This document shows positions 44,561 through 56,240 of a stretch of 64,000 nucleotides of DNA, piece after piece. The DNA comes from Tethya wilhelma. Lineage: Eukaryota > Porifera > Demospongiae > Tethyida > Tethyidae. Numbering within the stretch: the stretch's first letter is position 1; each line of letters starts with the position of its first letter. The notes under the pieces were generated by a model. It was not told the DNA's origin, did no database searches, and saw nothing but the letters and a program-made list of their open reading frames with translations. Both the position numbers and the translations under genes were made by a program. The DNA lies in assembly GCA_964030475.1 (NCBI GenBank), contig CAXIPT010000069.1, positions 34,696 to 98,695 on the forward strand, read 5' to 3'.

Positions 44561-45081
44561 TCACTCACCGTACACTCTGACAATGACACGGACAATCCTG
44601 CTTGCCCCTCAAATTTACTGTATATCCAGTTTACTGACCTGAACAGTTCTGAACTCTGTTCCAAGCTCAAGTTATCCGCTACTTCTCGACTAGCAGTACC
44701 AGTTACTCGCTCCCACATACCCAAAGCCTTCATAGCGTGAGTCACATGAAACTTCCATACTAGCCAGTCCTTCTCCTTTAACTGAGGAATGTTGACGAAA
44801 AACTTTTCGAAAGATGCGGTGGCCATTCTCAGCCTTCAATACTGTCACATGTAGTCTTTACTTTACAACTTAGAGAGAGGTACAGGTAAGGATGCTGGGC
44901 CCATAACCTGTTTGATTAAGAAAAGATTCAGTTCCTTCTCAGATAGTACATGTGACAAAAAAAGGAAGATTCTAGAACAAAAAAATACTATGAACTTAGA
45001 ATTCAATGACATTATCCGATAAGTTCTAAGTATAGAATCAGTGAATAAGCTACGTACAACTAAGTAATTGTTCTTACAACA
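44561..45081 (-). mobile_element. copia copy 2, 5' end only (LTR, PBS and start of gag)
   Basis: The inverted LTR at 44909-45081 is preceded by the inverse primer-binding site at 44893-44908, then the gag start (ATG at 44826). The frame runs only to about 44690 before diverging. It shares an extra TACTTCTCGACTAG segment with copy 1. Confidence 0.85.
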
Positions 45082-45418
45082 CCAATGTCTTGGAGTTCTG
45101 AGAAATTTTCAGTATCTAAGTTCATAATAAACTCTGACAGCTTGTCTGGAGATTCAAGAGAGGTGTGGAATTCGATATAGTGTTCACAAAGTGGAGACTC
45201 TTCTGGGACAGCGAAAACAATCCTCGGCTCCTGCTATACCCTCTAAAGATTGCTAGAATGCACGGCTGGATGAGACTGTGGGACAAAGCCCTGGAGTATG
45301 GTGAGAAAGGAACCAAGGCAGCTCTTGCATTCCTCAAGCTGCTATCTCTGACGATGTTCAGTTAAAGAACTTTCACAAGACGATAGAATACTTAGCCTAT
45401 CTTCCTTTAGAATACGTT
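45082..45418 (+). other. Unassigned segment with a short transposon-like frame
   Basis: The plus strand reads MRLWDKALEYGEKGTKAALA then FLKLLSL, followed by a stop. It looks like an exon remnant but I cannot name the family. It ends at the single N at 45419. Confidence 0.3.
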
Positions 45419-45419
45419 N

Positions 45420-47178
45420 TGTACACAAAAGGTGTTGTATTCCTCCGAGACAAACTGCGGCCCATTGTCTGAAACAAGTTGGTTTGGAATGCCAAAATGA
45501 GAGAAGAGTGACCTCAGAACCTCAACAGTTCTGCTGGCAGTTGTTGTTTGCAATTGAATCACTTCTGGCCACTTTGTTTCGGCATCCACAACAATCAACC
45601 ACATTTTGTCTACAAAACGGACCGGCAAAGTCCAGGTGTACACATATCCAAGGTTTTTCTGGTCTCTCCCATGGGTGGACGGGTGCTGTTTGTGGGTTTC
45701 TCGAATTTCTCTGACACATTTCACATTCACTTACACATTTTTCGATTTCAAGATCTATTTCTGGCCACCACACATGCATTCTGGCAATTGACTTCATTTT
45801 GACCATACCAGTGTGTCCTTTGTGGATCTGTTAGCACATATTCTCTTAGCTCTGGTGGAATCACTACTTTTGGTCCACACAGCAAACATTCACTTTGGGT
45901 GGTCAACTGGAATCTGTGGCGATACTACGGTACGAGCTCTTCTGGGACTGATCTAGGCCAGCCCTGTTTCACATTTTTGATTACCCGTTGTTAGAGTTCA
46001 TTCTCTTTTGTTGCCTTCGCCACTTCCTCTGCATCTAGTGGTGACTGGTTTAAGTAGGCTTCCTGAACCTTGTGGACCACTTCATGTTGTGTTTGATACT
46101 TTTCAAACTGGGTATCAGTTGGTCCTGGAAGTCTTGAAAGGCAGTCTGCATTTCCATGTTGTTTCGTAGGGACGTACTCAATGGTGTATGAGTATGCTGT
46201 CAATATGATGGTCCACCTCTGCATGCAGTCGGCTAGCTGCCATCACTGGGATACCTTTGTGTTCCCCGAAAATTGCAAGAAGAGGCATGTGGTCTGTCAG
46301 CAGAAGAAATTTCCGGCTGTACAAGTATTGGTGAAACTTCTTGACTCCGTATGTAATACTAAGTGCTTCTCGTTCAATCTGAGAATAGTTCCTCTCTGCT
46401 GTTGTCAAGCTCTTTGAGGCATACGCAATAGGTCTTTCACTGCCATCTTTATATCGGTGAAACAGCACTGCTCCAATTCGGACTGTACTAACATCACAAG
46501 CTATTCCGAGGGGCAAGCTTGAATCATAGTGAGCTAGTACAGGTGTGGTAGTAAGTGCTTTCTTGATCTGCTCAAATGCTCTTTCACATTCTGTTGTCCA
46601 GTTCCACTTTACATCCTTCTTCAACAAGTTGTTCAATGGAGCACTGAGATTAGCCAAGAATTCAACAAACTTTCCATAGTGGTTTACCATTCCCAAAAAT
46701 AATCTGAGCTCACTGATGTTTTGAGGTGGCTTGACCTCCAAGATTGCTTCAACTTTCTTCGGGGAGGGGCTGATACCCTCCTTGCTGACAATCTGACCTA
46801 GGTTATCAACAGAGTCCTTCATGAATTCACATTTCCATAGTTTCAGTTGGACTCTGCAAGGCTCTTTAGAACTGCTTCTAACCATTTCAGGTGTTCAGCT
46901 CTATCCTTCCCTGTGATGATAATATCATCAATGAAACATGCTATTCCAGGCATCTTTGGCAAGATCTGGTCCATTATCTGATGGAATATGGCAGGGGCAG
47001 ATGCTACTCCATATGGTAATCGAGTCATTCGGTAGAGGCCTTTGTGAGTGTTAATTACAAGGTATTGTTTGGATTCCTCATCCAATTCAATCTGCAAGTA
47101 AGCCTCTGAGAGATCAAGTTTGGTGAACTGTTCTCCTCCATTTAGAGTAGACAATAACTCTTCTGCTCTTGGTAAAGG
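45420..47178 (-). pseudogene. gypsy (Ty3) pol fragment, copy 1
   Basis: Read leftwards: reverse transcriptase from 47178 (KLDLSEAYLQIELDEESKQY; RLPYGVASAPAIF; ACFIDDIIITG, with the FIDD catalytic pair), RNase H (GIACDVSTVRIGAVLFHRY; YASKSLTTAERNYSQIEREA; LLTDHMPLLAIFG), then integrase with its zinc-binding region and HLDFAGPF core down to SDNGPQFVSEEY near 45440. Frames shift several times. Both ends are single Ns (45419 and 47179), so the true extent is unknown. Confidence 0.9.
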
Positions 47179-47179
47179 N

Positions 47180-47345
47180 TCCTGTGGGCAAAATGAGAGA
47201 CTCAATAAGGAGATTGCTAAATGTAGCCCATACAGGGATAATTCTGCACACACTCTAACAGCCATTCCATCTTGTTTGCGTTCTTTTTACGATTTAGCCC
47301 CATTCCTGTGTCTCATTACATTTCCAATGTTTTTTTTACTTGTGA
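47180..47345. repeat. Element A fragment (right half) plus a related fold-back start
   Basis: From the N it continues with the core and right arm of A, ending TTTTTTTTACTTGT at 47343. The next 60 bp (AGACACAGGAATGGCCAAAT, AAAAAAGTAAGCAAACAAGA) match the left part of the 10.7-kb A-type palindrome. Confidence 0.8.
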
Positions 47346-47999
47346 GACACAGGAATGGCCAAATCATAAAAAAGTAAGCAAACAAGATGGAAAATGGCTA
47401 CTAAATTTACTCAATGAATAATTAATTCCTGTGTGCTGCAATGGCACGTATTTTGTTGGTATGGAAACTTTAGTTCATGTCAAGCATTTGAAACTGTGTG
47501 GTCAAACTTGACTAAATTTAAAAATAAATAGACAAAGGCATGTTGTTGGTAAGAGAAACTTTGGTGTATCACAGATGATATACATGAAAATTTGTTTTGC
47601 TAACACCTTTATCCATGCATGTTGGCACAAGTTAGCTTCGTATCAGGCCACACCCTCTTTTAGTGTTATAGACTAAATGTGTAACTTGAAGAGCTGAGAG
47701 GAGACTGGGAACTAGGCTAGGCACAACTGTTGATATACATCAATCCTAATCTTAAGTTGTAGCCTTTAAGAATGGATCCAAGGTGCTTAAGTGTCTTGTA
47801 GGTCTTTGTGGTTCTTGAGTCGACGGCTCCTCTTGTGTGGCATGAGCACATCAACCCACTTGACCTGGTCAGACTTCTCTGTCAGGTGATTACCAAGCAG
47901 TACATCACCAGCTTTGTACAGCCCACACTCCCTGGTACACAGAGAACGGATGCCAAAGGACCATGTTATGTCCTTAGCTTAACATTAACAGTGGTACTA
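47346..47999. other. Unassigned region, possible exon at 47808-47985
   Basis: The plus strand at about 47808-47985 is open (HEHINPLDLVRLLCQVITKQ; TSFVQPTLPGTQRTDAKGPC) with no recognised domain. The rest is AT-rich without repeats that I could identify. Confidence 0.3.
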
Positions 48000-48164
48000 T
48001 TTGACCATTTATAAGACTGTGATAAGACTGAGACAATAAATCAAGTGTAGCATTTAAGAGTACACGTACAGGAAATAACACAGGAAGTACCGGTAACAAT
48101 AAATAATTAAAGACATGTCTGATTCTATACAATAAAACTCAAAGTTCTACATACATACATAACA
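48000..48164 (-). repeat. Probable gypsy 3' LTR start with polypurine tract
   Basis: On the minus strand GGCGGAAGGAGG (48166-48176) forms a polypurine tract immediately before TGTTATGTATGTATGTAGAA, a plausible LTR start at 48164. A TATAAATGG string lies near 48010. The LTR 3' limit cannot be set without a second LTR. Confidence 0.5.
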
Positions 48165-48190
48165 CCTCCTTCCGCCTAAGTTAATAGTGC

Positions 48191-50414
48191 CTAAGCTCCA
48201 AAACGTTCTGGAGGAGGTCTATTTGTTCTTAGGTTATAACGGCAACCGGTGGGTTGTTCGTTCGGTGGCAACTCCTGACGGGCATGTTCTGGATCTTGTT
48301 CTGTGGGTAGAGTATAGAAAAACTCTTCACTGTTCTCTCCATTGCCACTTCTTTTTTTCAACTGATCAATATGCCTCTTGTGATTAAGGCCATTAGCAAT
48401 TACTGTGTAACTCAATGTACCTGTTTTTTCGGTCACAACTCCAGGCACCCACTTCTGTCGCTGTCTGTACATTCGCATCCAGACTGCTTCTCCCACGTCT
48501 AGACTCCTTGGTACGTTTACTTCTTTGTTCGTTTGTTTCAGTTTTTGCTTCTCAGTTGGGTGTAGTAGATCTAACCGTGTTCTGGGTTGTCTACCAAACA
48601 TCATCTCAGCAGGCGTCTTTCCAGTGACGGAATGGGGTGTTGTCCGGTAACGGAAAAGGAACTGACAGAGTGCTACCTGGATCTCCTTAGAGTTCACTTT
48701 CTTCATAGCATACTTAAACGTTTGTACAAATCTTTCGGCTTCTCCATTTGATCTGGGATGGTATGGAGCGACCAATGTGCGTCGAATTCCATTTTGTACA
48801 CAAAAGGTGTTGTATTCCTCCGAGACAAACTGCGGCCCATTGTCTGAAACAAGTTGGTTTGGAATGCCATAACGAGAGAAGATTGACCTCAGAACCTCAA
48901 CAGTTCTGCTGGCAGTTGTTGTTTGCATTTGAATCACTTCTGGCCACTTTGTTTCGGCATCCACAACAATCAACCACATTTTGTCTAGAAACGGACCGGC
49001 AAAGTCCAGGTGTACACGTTTCCAAGGTTTCCCTGGTCTCTCCCATGGATGGACGGGTGCTGTTTGTGGGTTTCTTGAATTTCTCTGACACATTTCACAT
49101 TCACTTACACATTTTTCGATTTCAAGATCTATCCCTGGCCACCACACATGCATTCTGGCAATTGACTTCATTCTGACCACACCAGTGTGTCCTTCGTGGA
49201 TCTCTGTTAGCACATACTCTCTCAGCTCTGGTGGAATCACTACTTTTGGTCCACACAGCAAACATCCACTTTGGGTGGTCAACTGGAATCTGCGGCGATA
49301 GTACGGTAGGAGCTCTTCCTAGGCCAGCCCTGTCGCACATTTGTGATTACCCGTTGCAAGAGTTCGTTCTCTTTCGTTGCCTTCGCCACTTCCTCTGCAT
49401 CTAGTGGTGACTGGTTTAAGTAGGCTTCCTGAACCTTGTGGACCACTTCATGTTGTGTTTGATACTTTTCAAACTGGGTATCAGTTGGTCCTGGGTGTCT
49501 TGAAAGGCAGTCTGCATTTCCATGTTGTTTCGTAGGGACGTACTCAATGGTGTATGAGTATGCTGTCAATATGATGGCCCACCTCTGCAGTCGGCTAGCT
49601 GGATACCTTTGTGTTCCCCTAAAATTGCAAGAAGAGGCTTGTGGTCTGTCAGCAGCAGAAATTTCCGGCCGTACAAGTATTGGTGAAACTTCTTGACTCC
49701 GTATATAATACTAAGTGCTTCTCGTTCAATCTGAGAATAGTTCCTCTCTGCTGTTGTCAAGCTCTTCGAGGCATACGCAATAGGTCTTTCACTGCCATCT
49801 TCATATCGGTGAAACAGCACTGCTCCAATTCCGACTGCACTAGCATCACAAGCTATTCCGAGGGGCAAGCTTGAATCATAGTGAGCTAGTACAGGTGTGG
49901 TAGTAAGTGCTTTCTTGATCTGCTCAAATGCTCTTTGACATTCTGCTGTCCAGTTCCACTTTACATCCTTCTTCAACAAGTTGTTCAGTGGAGCACTGAG
50001 ATTAGCCAAGAATTCAACAAACTTTCCATAGTGGTTTACCATTCCCAAAAACGATCTGAGCTCACTGATGTTTTGAGGCGGCTTTACCTCCAAGATTGCT
50101 TCAACTTTCTTCAGGGAGGGGCTGATACCCTCCTTGCTGACAATCTGACCTAGGTAATCAACAGAGTCCTTCATGAATTCACATTTCCGTAGTTTCAGGC
50201 GAAGATTGGACTCTGCAAGGCTCTTTAGAACTGCTTCTAACCGTTCCAGGTGTTCAGCTCTATCCTTCCCTGTGATGATAATATCATCAATGAAGCATGC
50301 TATTCCAGGCATCTTTGGCAAGATCTGTTCCATTATCTGCTGGAATATGGCAGGGGCGGATGCTACTCCATATGGTAATCGAGTCATTCGGTAGAGGCCT
50401 TTGTGAGTGTTAAT
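48191..50414 (-). pseudogene. gypsy (Ty3) pol, copy 2, nearly complete from RT to integrase C-terminus
   Basis: Reverse transcriptase enters at the N (50415) and includes RLPYGVASAPAIF and ACFIDDIIITG; RNase H follows (GIACDASAVGIGAVLFHRYE; YASKSLTTAERNYSQIEREA). A small deletion near 49600 and a shift near 49320 break the frame. The remaining 363-codon frame (49282-48191) holds the integrase: HHCC finger (HEGHTG ... CEMCQRN), HLDFAGPF, SDNGPQFVSEEY and HPRSNGEAERF, giving D, D and E, then a C-terminal part ending PPPERFGA. Gag and protease are missing. It is closely similar to copy 1. Confidence 0.9.
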
Positions 50415-50415
50415 N

Positions 50416-52194
50416 CAGTACCTGTGGAATAGGAAACCATGTAGCAGTCAGCCAATCTCTAAGTTGTTTATTCCTTTTCCACACATCAGTCTGTTTCAGG
50501 TTATCTATTGCTTGCTGATAGTAATGGTCTTCAGCAAGTCCCTGTGTTCCAGCTTTTGCCCAAGCGCACTTTCGAAGGCTTCCTAAAACCGTTTCTCCTT
50601 CACCAGGTAAGAGTCCATGTGCTTTTTCTTTGATCCATCGTTCCCAACACTGTTCCCGGTGAAAATCACATAGATAGACTTTACACTGTGGGAAAGCAGA
50701 TTCAATGACCCTTATTTCAGCATCAGAATAGTCGGTCATAAAATATGGTGGATTCCAGTCTGGGTTCCAACTTGCTAAGACTTTCAGTGCTTCCTCAATT
50801 TGTTCGCTTGTCTCAGACTGAATAACAAAATCTGCAATGGGTGTATATCCAACGTTAGTCTTCACAGTTACGAAGAACATTGGAAGTTCATATTTTGTGG
50901 TTTTGTAAGTAGCATCCATAAGTACAATTGTGTTTCCATATCTATCTAACAGGTGTTGTTGCCATTTCTCCTGATGGACGTAGAGAAGTGTCTGAGAAAA
51001 TTCAACTGGTTTATCATGATGGTCAGTATTTTCTTGTTTGATTTCTTTGTACGGACGATAGTAGAAGTTTGAAGATGGGTTTTCACTCTTCCACTGCTCA
51101 ATTTTGAGATTTAGGTTGTCTTGATCCAGCTTGGACAATTCTTGAGCACGTTTTGCAGAATAAACATGGTTTTTGATGTCTGTGTTAGTTGGATAGTATG
51201 CGCGGTTTGTTTCACTTGGACGATTGCTTGGGTCAGGGAATAAGGCATGTATGACATAATGCCTCAGAGCTCTTTTCACTTCTTGTACATTAGTTATCCC
51301 TTCTCCAACGAGTGTATTGATCTTTTCAATGATTGTTGGATGCACTCTTTGAGCAAATCCAGCAGTACCAGAGGTTGGGTGAAAATTTTCATGGGCTTGT
51401 TCAGTAGGAAGGAGAACATAATACTTGGTTTCAGTGTGTATCTGCTTACCCATTCTAAGTGATTGCTTTAACTCTGTGATTTTTTGGGACTTTGCCTCTT
51501 TCAGCTTTCTAGATCCAAGTTAGTGCCAGAAATACCAAAGGAAGGGTAGAGTGTCAACTCATGTACATGAATGTGTGCTGGACAGCCTATTTTGCGAGTG
51601 CCTTGAATATATGTACGCTGAGATGTAGATGATCGACCTTTGAAATATTTGTGACCAAACTGACAGTGTAGCTTTCGAATACTTGATACAGTGAAAGGAA
51701 CACCGTTGAATGTAATATTTTGGCCCTCAATTGAATGACTCCAGAACACCCTTTTTGTCTGTAATCATGAGTGTACAAGTATCTGGGGTAAATTACAGTC
51801 TAGTGAATCACTTTCGATACTAATTCTGTATTAGGAATTAATGAACTTATACTGATCTTATAGTGGGTTTTCGCACTGAGTGTCACTCAGTGTCTGTGGT
51901 CATGTGACTCAGTCATATAGTTATAGTCATCATGCCTGTGTACATGTAACTTACTTTCAATGCCGAGTTTTCAATTGGTAGTTTGTTTTCATCATTTGCT
52001 TGATTCTTCAGTGAACCTGACTTCCCAATGGATGTTCTAGTGCCAAAAGTACTCAAAGTTGACCTGTTGTGTAGTTCCAAAAGAGCTTCAGCATCATCCA
52101 CTAGCCCTCCGTAGTAGTGCTGGCCAACTTGCTGCAACTGTTGAGTCCAATCAACAGTGGGACATTCACATTGAGATGATACTTCTGTAGCCAT
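50416..52194 (-). pseudogene. MULE transposase with N-terminal CARF-like region, two exons
   Basis: Exon 1 runs from ATG at 52194 to about 51955 (donor GTAAGT). Exon 2 starts near 51758 after ATTACAG. Exon 2 begins with RKLHCQFGHKYFKGRSSTSQ and GCPAHIHVHE, a Cys/His region like that in proteins labelled calcium-responsive-factor-like, then shifts frame near 51500. The MULE core follows: NTIVLMDATYKTTKYELPMF (first Asp), PYFMTDYSDAEIRVI (second Asp) and VYLCDFHREQCWERWI (C-x2-H motif). The C-terminus is lost at the N at 50415. It would act as a cut-and-paste transposase. One shift and the truncation make it non-functional as assembled. Confidence 0.8.
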
Positions 52195-52350
52195 CAGTGT
52201 CACTGTAGTCACTGCCAAACTAGGATCAGCTGTCTTCTGATGGAGTTTGTATTTAGCGCTCTTTTGACCGCTACATCTAGCTAGGGGCGGGGTCAAAGTA
52301 CACGTGACTTCCGTACTTCGGTTTGAGTGAACAAAGCCATTCCCGTTCGA
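52195..52350. other. MULE 5' flank joined to truncated copia
   Basis: Upstream of the MULE ATG the sequence runs about 150 bp to where copia homology begins. The copia frame continues into it for some 25 foreign codons (WLCSLKPKYGSHVYFDPAPS). Confidence 0.5.
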
Positions 52351-54273
52351 GATTGGGTTTGTTTCCATACCATAGCTGATAGGGTGTCCTCCCACACTTG
52401 AGGGCTGTCGTTACCATTCGGTTTCGAAGATATGTTGCAGTAGAGACGGCTTCTGCCCAAAATGAATGAGAGAGCCCAGATTGGTGCATCATAGATCTGG
52501 CAGCTTCCACCAGAGTACGGTCAGCTACTCCATTTTGCTGAGGGGAGTAAGCAGCAGTTGACTCAGATCGAATTCCACTCCGCTTGAGGTAGTCTTTAAA
52601 CTCTTGAGAAATGTACTCACCACCTCTGTCTGCTCTGAGTGCCTTGATCCTGTTGCCAGTCTCATTCTCCACAGCTTCTCTGAACTCTTTAAACTTGTCA
52701 AGAGCCTCAGACTTCTTCTTCATGAAGTATGTCGTGCAGTAACGTGAGTAGTCGTCTGTGAAAGTTATGAAGTAACGACTACCTCCATGTGACTGAGTTT
52801 GCATGGGTCCGCAGACATCGGTGTATACTAATTGGAGTTTTTCAGTGGACTTCACCTGGTTTAGTGAATGATGTGGCAAGCGATGCATTTTGCCCTTCAC
52901 ACAGGCTTTACAAAAATTCAACTCTTCCTTGGAAGGTAAATCAATGCCCATACTTTGATCAACAAGTTGACGAAGCTGTCTTGCATTCACATGAGCTAAC
53001 CTTCGATGCCATAGATCAGTCATACTTTTCACTTCTGATTCAGAGACCACATTGGCTTTCTCAGTTGTACATTTGAGCACCTCGCAATTAAGCTTATACA
53101 GCTTTCCAAGTAAAGAACCTGTTCCAATCAGCTTCCTCCTCTTGTTTCGAATCCAGCACTTCTCATGGCCAAATGATACAACATTTCCGTTATCAGCTGC
53201 AGAGTGCACGCTGAACAGATTACTTGCTAGGTTAGGCACATAGAGAACATCGGTCATCCACCCAGTGACCTCTTTGCCACAGATAAGTTGAGAGATCATT
53301 TTGACTTTCCCTGTTCCAAGTACATCGACTGTGCGACCATCACAAAGTTGAACTGGCTCAGGATTTTCAAATTCTTGATATTCCCTGAGTGCATTACGTT
53401 GAAATGTCATGTGTCGGCTAGCTCCAGAGTCAATGATCAATTCGTCATTGGCTTCTGCCTTGAGTCCCGCTGACTCAGAGGCCACAAACACGTAGCTCTC
53501 TTCTGCATCTGAATTCTCACTGGCCTCATCATGTTCTTTGGCAGTCTTTGCTCTATGCCCCGTCTTATCTTTGACAAGAGTGGGACAGCTTCGCATAAAG
53601 TGACCTTTCTGCCCACAATGATAACACGCACCAGACTTTGATCCTTTCCCAAATGGTTTTCGTGCCTTCAGGGCTGCGTCACCTCCCTTTGAGTCGGCTA
53701 CTCCTCCTGACTCTGAGTTACCTCTTCCTCGCCGTTGCTCTTCATCCAGTAGAGCTTGCTTGGCAAACACTAGGATGAGGTTATCATCTCCCTTTGCTAG
53801 GAGAGCAGTCACAAGAGTCGGATAGTTGTCTTGCACACTTCGTAGTAGGACAGCCAACTTATGGTTGTCGCTCACTTCTTCCCCAAGAGCAGCTAACTTA
53901 TCTGATAGCTCATCTAGCTCACGTAGGTGATCTTGCATTCGAGTGTCTTTCCTCATACGAAGCCCATACAGCTGCATCAAGGTGTAGACTTTGTTGCTAA
54001 CGGTTTTCCTTTCAAAATACTGACTTAGAGTGTCCCACAGTTCTTTCGGCTTCGTACAGTTCATTACCATTGGCACGTACCTCTGTCCAATGCATTGTAG
54101 AAAGCTTTCTGTTCCAAACTCAAGTTATCCGCACTAGCAGTACCAGTTACTCGCTCCCACATACCCGAAGCCTTTATAGCATGAGTCACTTGAAACTTCC
54201 ATACCAGCCAGTCCTTCTCCTCCTTTAACTGAGGAATGTTGACGAAAAACTTTTCGAAAGATGCGGTGGCCAT
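52351..54273 (-). pseudogene. copia gag-protease-integrase, copy 3
   Basis: Gag starts at ATG 54273. An 8-bp deletion near 54090 shifts the frame; the next frame is open for about 575 copia codons. Domains in order: gag (LWDTLSQYFERKTVSNKVYT), zinc knuckle CYHCGQKGHFMRSC, protease IIDSGASRHMT, pre-integrase LWHRRLAHVNARQLRQLV, and integrase TDVCGPM, FTDDYSRY, LRADRGGEYISQEF and SPQQNGVADR. The usual catalytic Glu of QNGVAER is Asp here. It is truncated after PYQLWYGNKPNL at the MULE junction, so reverse transcriptase is absent. Confidence 0.9.
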
Positions 54274-54340
54274 TCTCAGCCTTCAATACTGTCACATGTA
54301 GTCTTGGCTTTACAACTTATAGAGAGAGTACAGGTAAGGA

Positions 54341-54356
54341 TGCTGGGCCCATAACC
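54341..54356 (-). promoter_or_regulatory. copia primer-binding site, copy 3
   Basis: The inverse of GGTTATGGGCCCAGCA directly abuts the LTR at 54357. It is identical to copies 1 and 2. Confidence 0.85.
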
Positions 54357-54519
54357 TGTTTGATTTAGAAAAGATTCAGTTCATTCTCAGATAGTACATG
54401 TGACAAAAAAGAAGATTCTAGAAAAAACTAAACTTAGAGTTCAATGACATAATCCGATAAGTTCTAAATATAGAATCAGTGAATAAGCTATGTACAACTA
54501 AGTAATTGTTTTTACAACA
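54357..54519 (-). repeat. copia LTR, copy 3 (163 bp)
   Basis: It is the inverse complement of the 43044-43209 LTR with a few small differences. Its outer edge is TGTTGTAAAAACAATTACTT read on the minus strand. Confidence 0.85.
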
Positions 54520-55535
54520 AAACAAACTCGCTGCAAAACTGCTAGGTACTTTCCTTAAACTCGCTGATAGTAGCAAATTGAGATGCATCAAATTGTTTCA
54601 GTTGTTCACCACCACTTCCACGTGGGTTGATGATTCTCACAGTATATTGAAATTTTACTGTTTGAGACTCAACATCTTCCTGTAAAAGTAAAACAACAAC
54701 ACACACATATACATGTGAGTCATGCTTGGAAGCTAATTAGAGCACACCACTAATAATCACCACCTTTGCCACTCAACTTGAAAGATCAGGCACTTACTTC
54801 TCAGCAGTTGGAGACGTTGACAATTTTGTCGGAGTATTAGAGTCACCAGTTAATACACTGACTGTGAGAATTGAACTTGCGCTTTGACAACTGAGCTTGG
54901 ACATCCAACATGATTGAACTTGATTCTACGCAACCATAATTGCTGTAGTAAGACCGGCTACTTTTGTCGGTCATTGTAAGCTGATCTTGAAACTGAGAAG
55001 ACAGCTAGTCTCTGGCTAGCGAGACTAGAAGACAGCCTATTTAAACTTTTTAGGCTCAACTAGCAAATGTAATAGTTAACTAATCACGTGACATGCGTGC
55101 ACGTAGCCCGACGAATAGATATGGCATAGCACATGCGTATACGGATATGGAATGCTCGAAGTGAAGTGCAATCAATAGTATTATGATCGCGTCGATCGTG
55201 ACCTCTAGTCGTTTAGCTACTGCTATAGCCACACACCTTCAAGTGTTGCAACTCAAACTCTGTATTTAGTAGAGAGGTATTTTACCTATTTGTGCAGGAA
55301 GTTCAGTGCTTAGATGCTTTGTCTAAACAATAGTGCTAAAGGTCGTAGTACACAAAAGTGCGTACTTCGCATTTAAAAATTGAATTTTTTAGTACGCACA
55401 AGTGCGTACTTCATGGGTAATTGGTTAATAGTTAAGATAGCTGGTATTTGAACCTTTAATCCTGGTGCAATACCAGCTGCTAAATTGGCTGCTTCTAGTA
55501 CTTCAAAATCCCTTCCTTGTGTATCAGAACAGGAA
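54520..55535 (-). other. Mostly intergenic; one exon-like block at 54575-54680
   Basis: The minus strand has TTTTACAG at about 54680, then DVESQTVKFQYTVRIINPRG and LKQFDASQFATISEFK, with a possible donor near 54562. It resembles first exons of transposon proteins but is not identified. At 55340-55415 AGTGCGTACTTCGCATT and AGTACGCACAAGTGCGTACT form overlapping inverted and direct repeats. The rest has no recognised feature. Confidence 0.35.
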
Positions 55536-55901
55536 TCAGAATTGAGGACGATTAAATGAAAGTATTAGAAAATGAGAAGAAAGAGAAAGAGAAAAGGAGC
55601 AAAAGAGGACATAAATAGAAGAAACAAGAAGCATTAAAGAAGAATAAAAGCAGCTAAGGTAGAGGAAGAAATTGTGGTTGTGGTCGTGGTCACAGTCGTG
55701 GTTGTGGTCAAAGTTGTGGAGGCAAAGAGTTGCTGAATGTAGAGAGACTGAATAAAGTTCCTCAACCCACTCTTCAGAGAGTAACCCCTCTAAGAGTCCA
55801 CTGAGAGTAAGTACCAGTATAGCATTTGTGGAAATACAGGTGGCAGATGGATTGGCTGTGACCGCTGGTATAAAGTCAACAGATATCACAGATGGAGAGT
55901 G
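55536..55901 (+). repeat. Low-complexity purine-rich and GGTTGTGGTC repeat tract
   Basis: 55560-55640 is A/G-rich. 55670-55730 has tandem GTGGTCGTGGTCACAGTCGT-type hexamers. The plus frame gives a Gly/Arg/Cys-rich string (GRGRNCGCGRGHSRGCG), which could be a decayed coding repeat. Confidence 0.5.
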
Positions 55902-56240
55902 CAGTGGCGTGTCTAGGATTTAGCTCACAGGGGTGCTAATATAATGTAGGCGCGAAGCGGCCGAAAAATTTGGGGTAACCACGCCCACTTTTGGTCACGT
56001 GCCCAAAATTGCACAATTTGATCGCACAATCTTGGATCGCTATGCTACTGTGTATTTTGCTATTTTTTGCCTTCTTTTCTTTCCTTTTAGCCTTAAAAGT
56101 GATTTTTAAGCATTGCTAGCTCGGATTTTACTCGTTTCATTCATTGAATAGTGCTACTCTGGAGTGCTACTTCTAAGCGATGATGTCATTATCTGGTGAG
56201 CCAGGGGGGTGCTGGAGCACCCCCTTAAACACGTCACTGG
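55902..56240. mobile_element. hAT-type MITE G, copy 2 (339 bp)
   Basis: The TIRs are CAGTGGCGTGTCTAGGATTT and the inverse of ...AACACGTCACTG. An exact 5-bp duplication GAGTG lies on each side (55897-55901 and 56241-56245). The interior GGGGGTGCTGGAGCACCCCC is palindromic and CCACGCCCACTT is shared with copy 1. Confidence 0.85.

Noticed and set aside
55536..55889. His/Asp-rich minus-strand frame (HNHDCDHDHNHN) that might bind metal
   Set aside because: It is the complement of a GTGGTC hexamer tract. The rest of the frame is low complexity and there is no homologous context.
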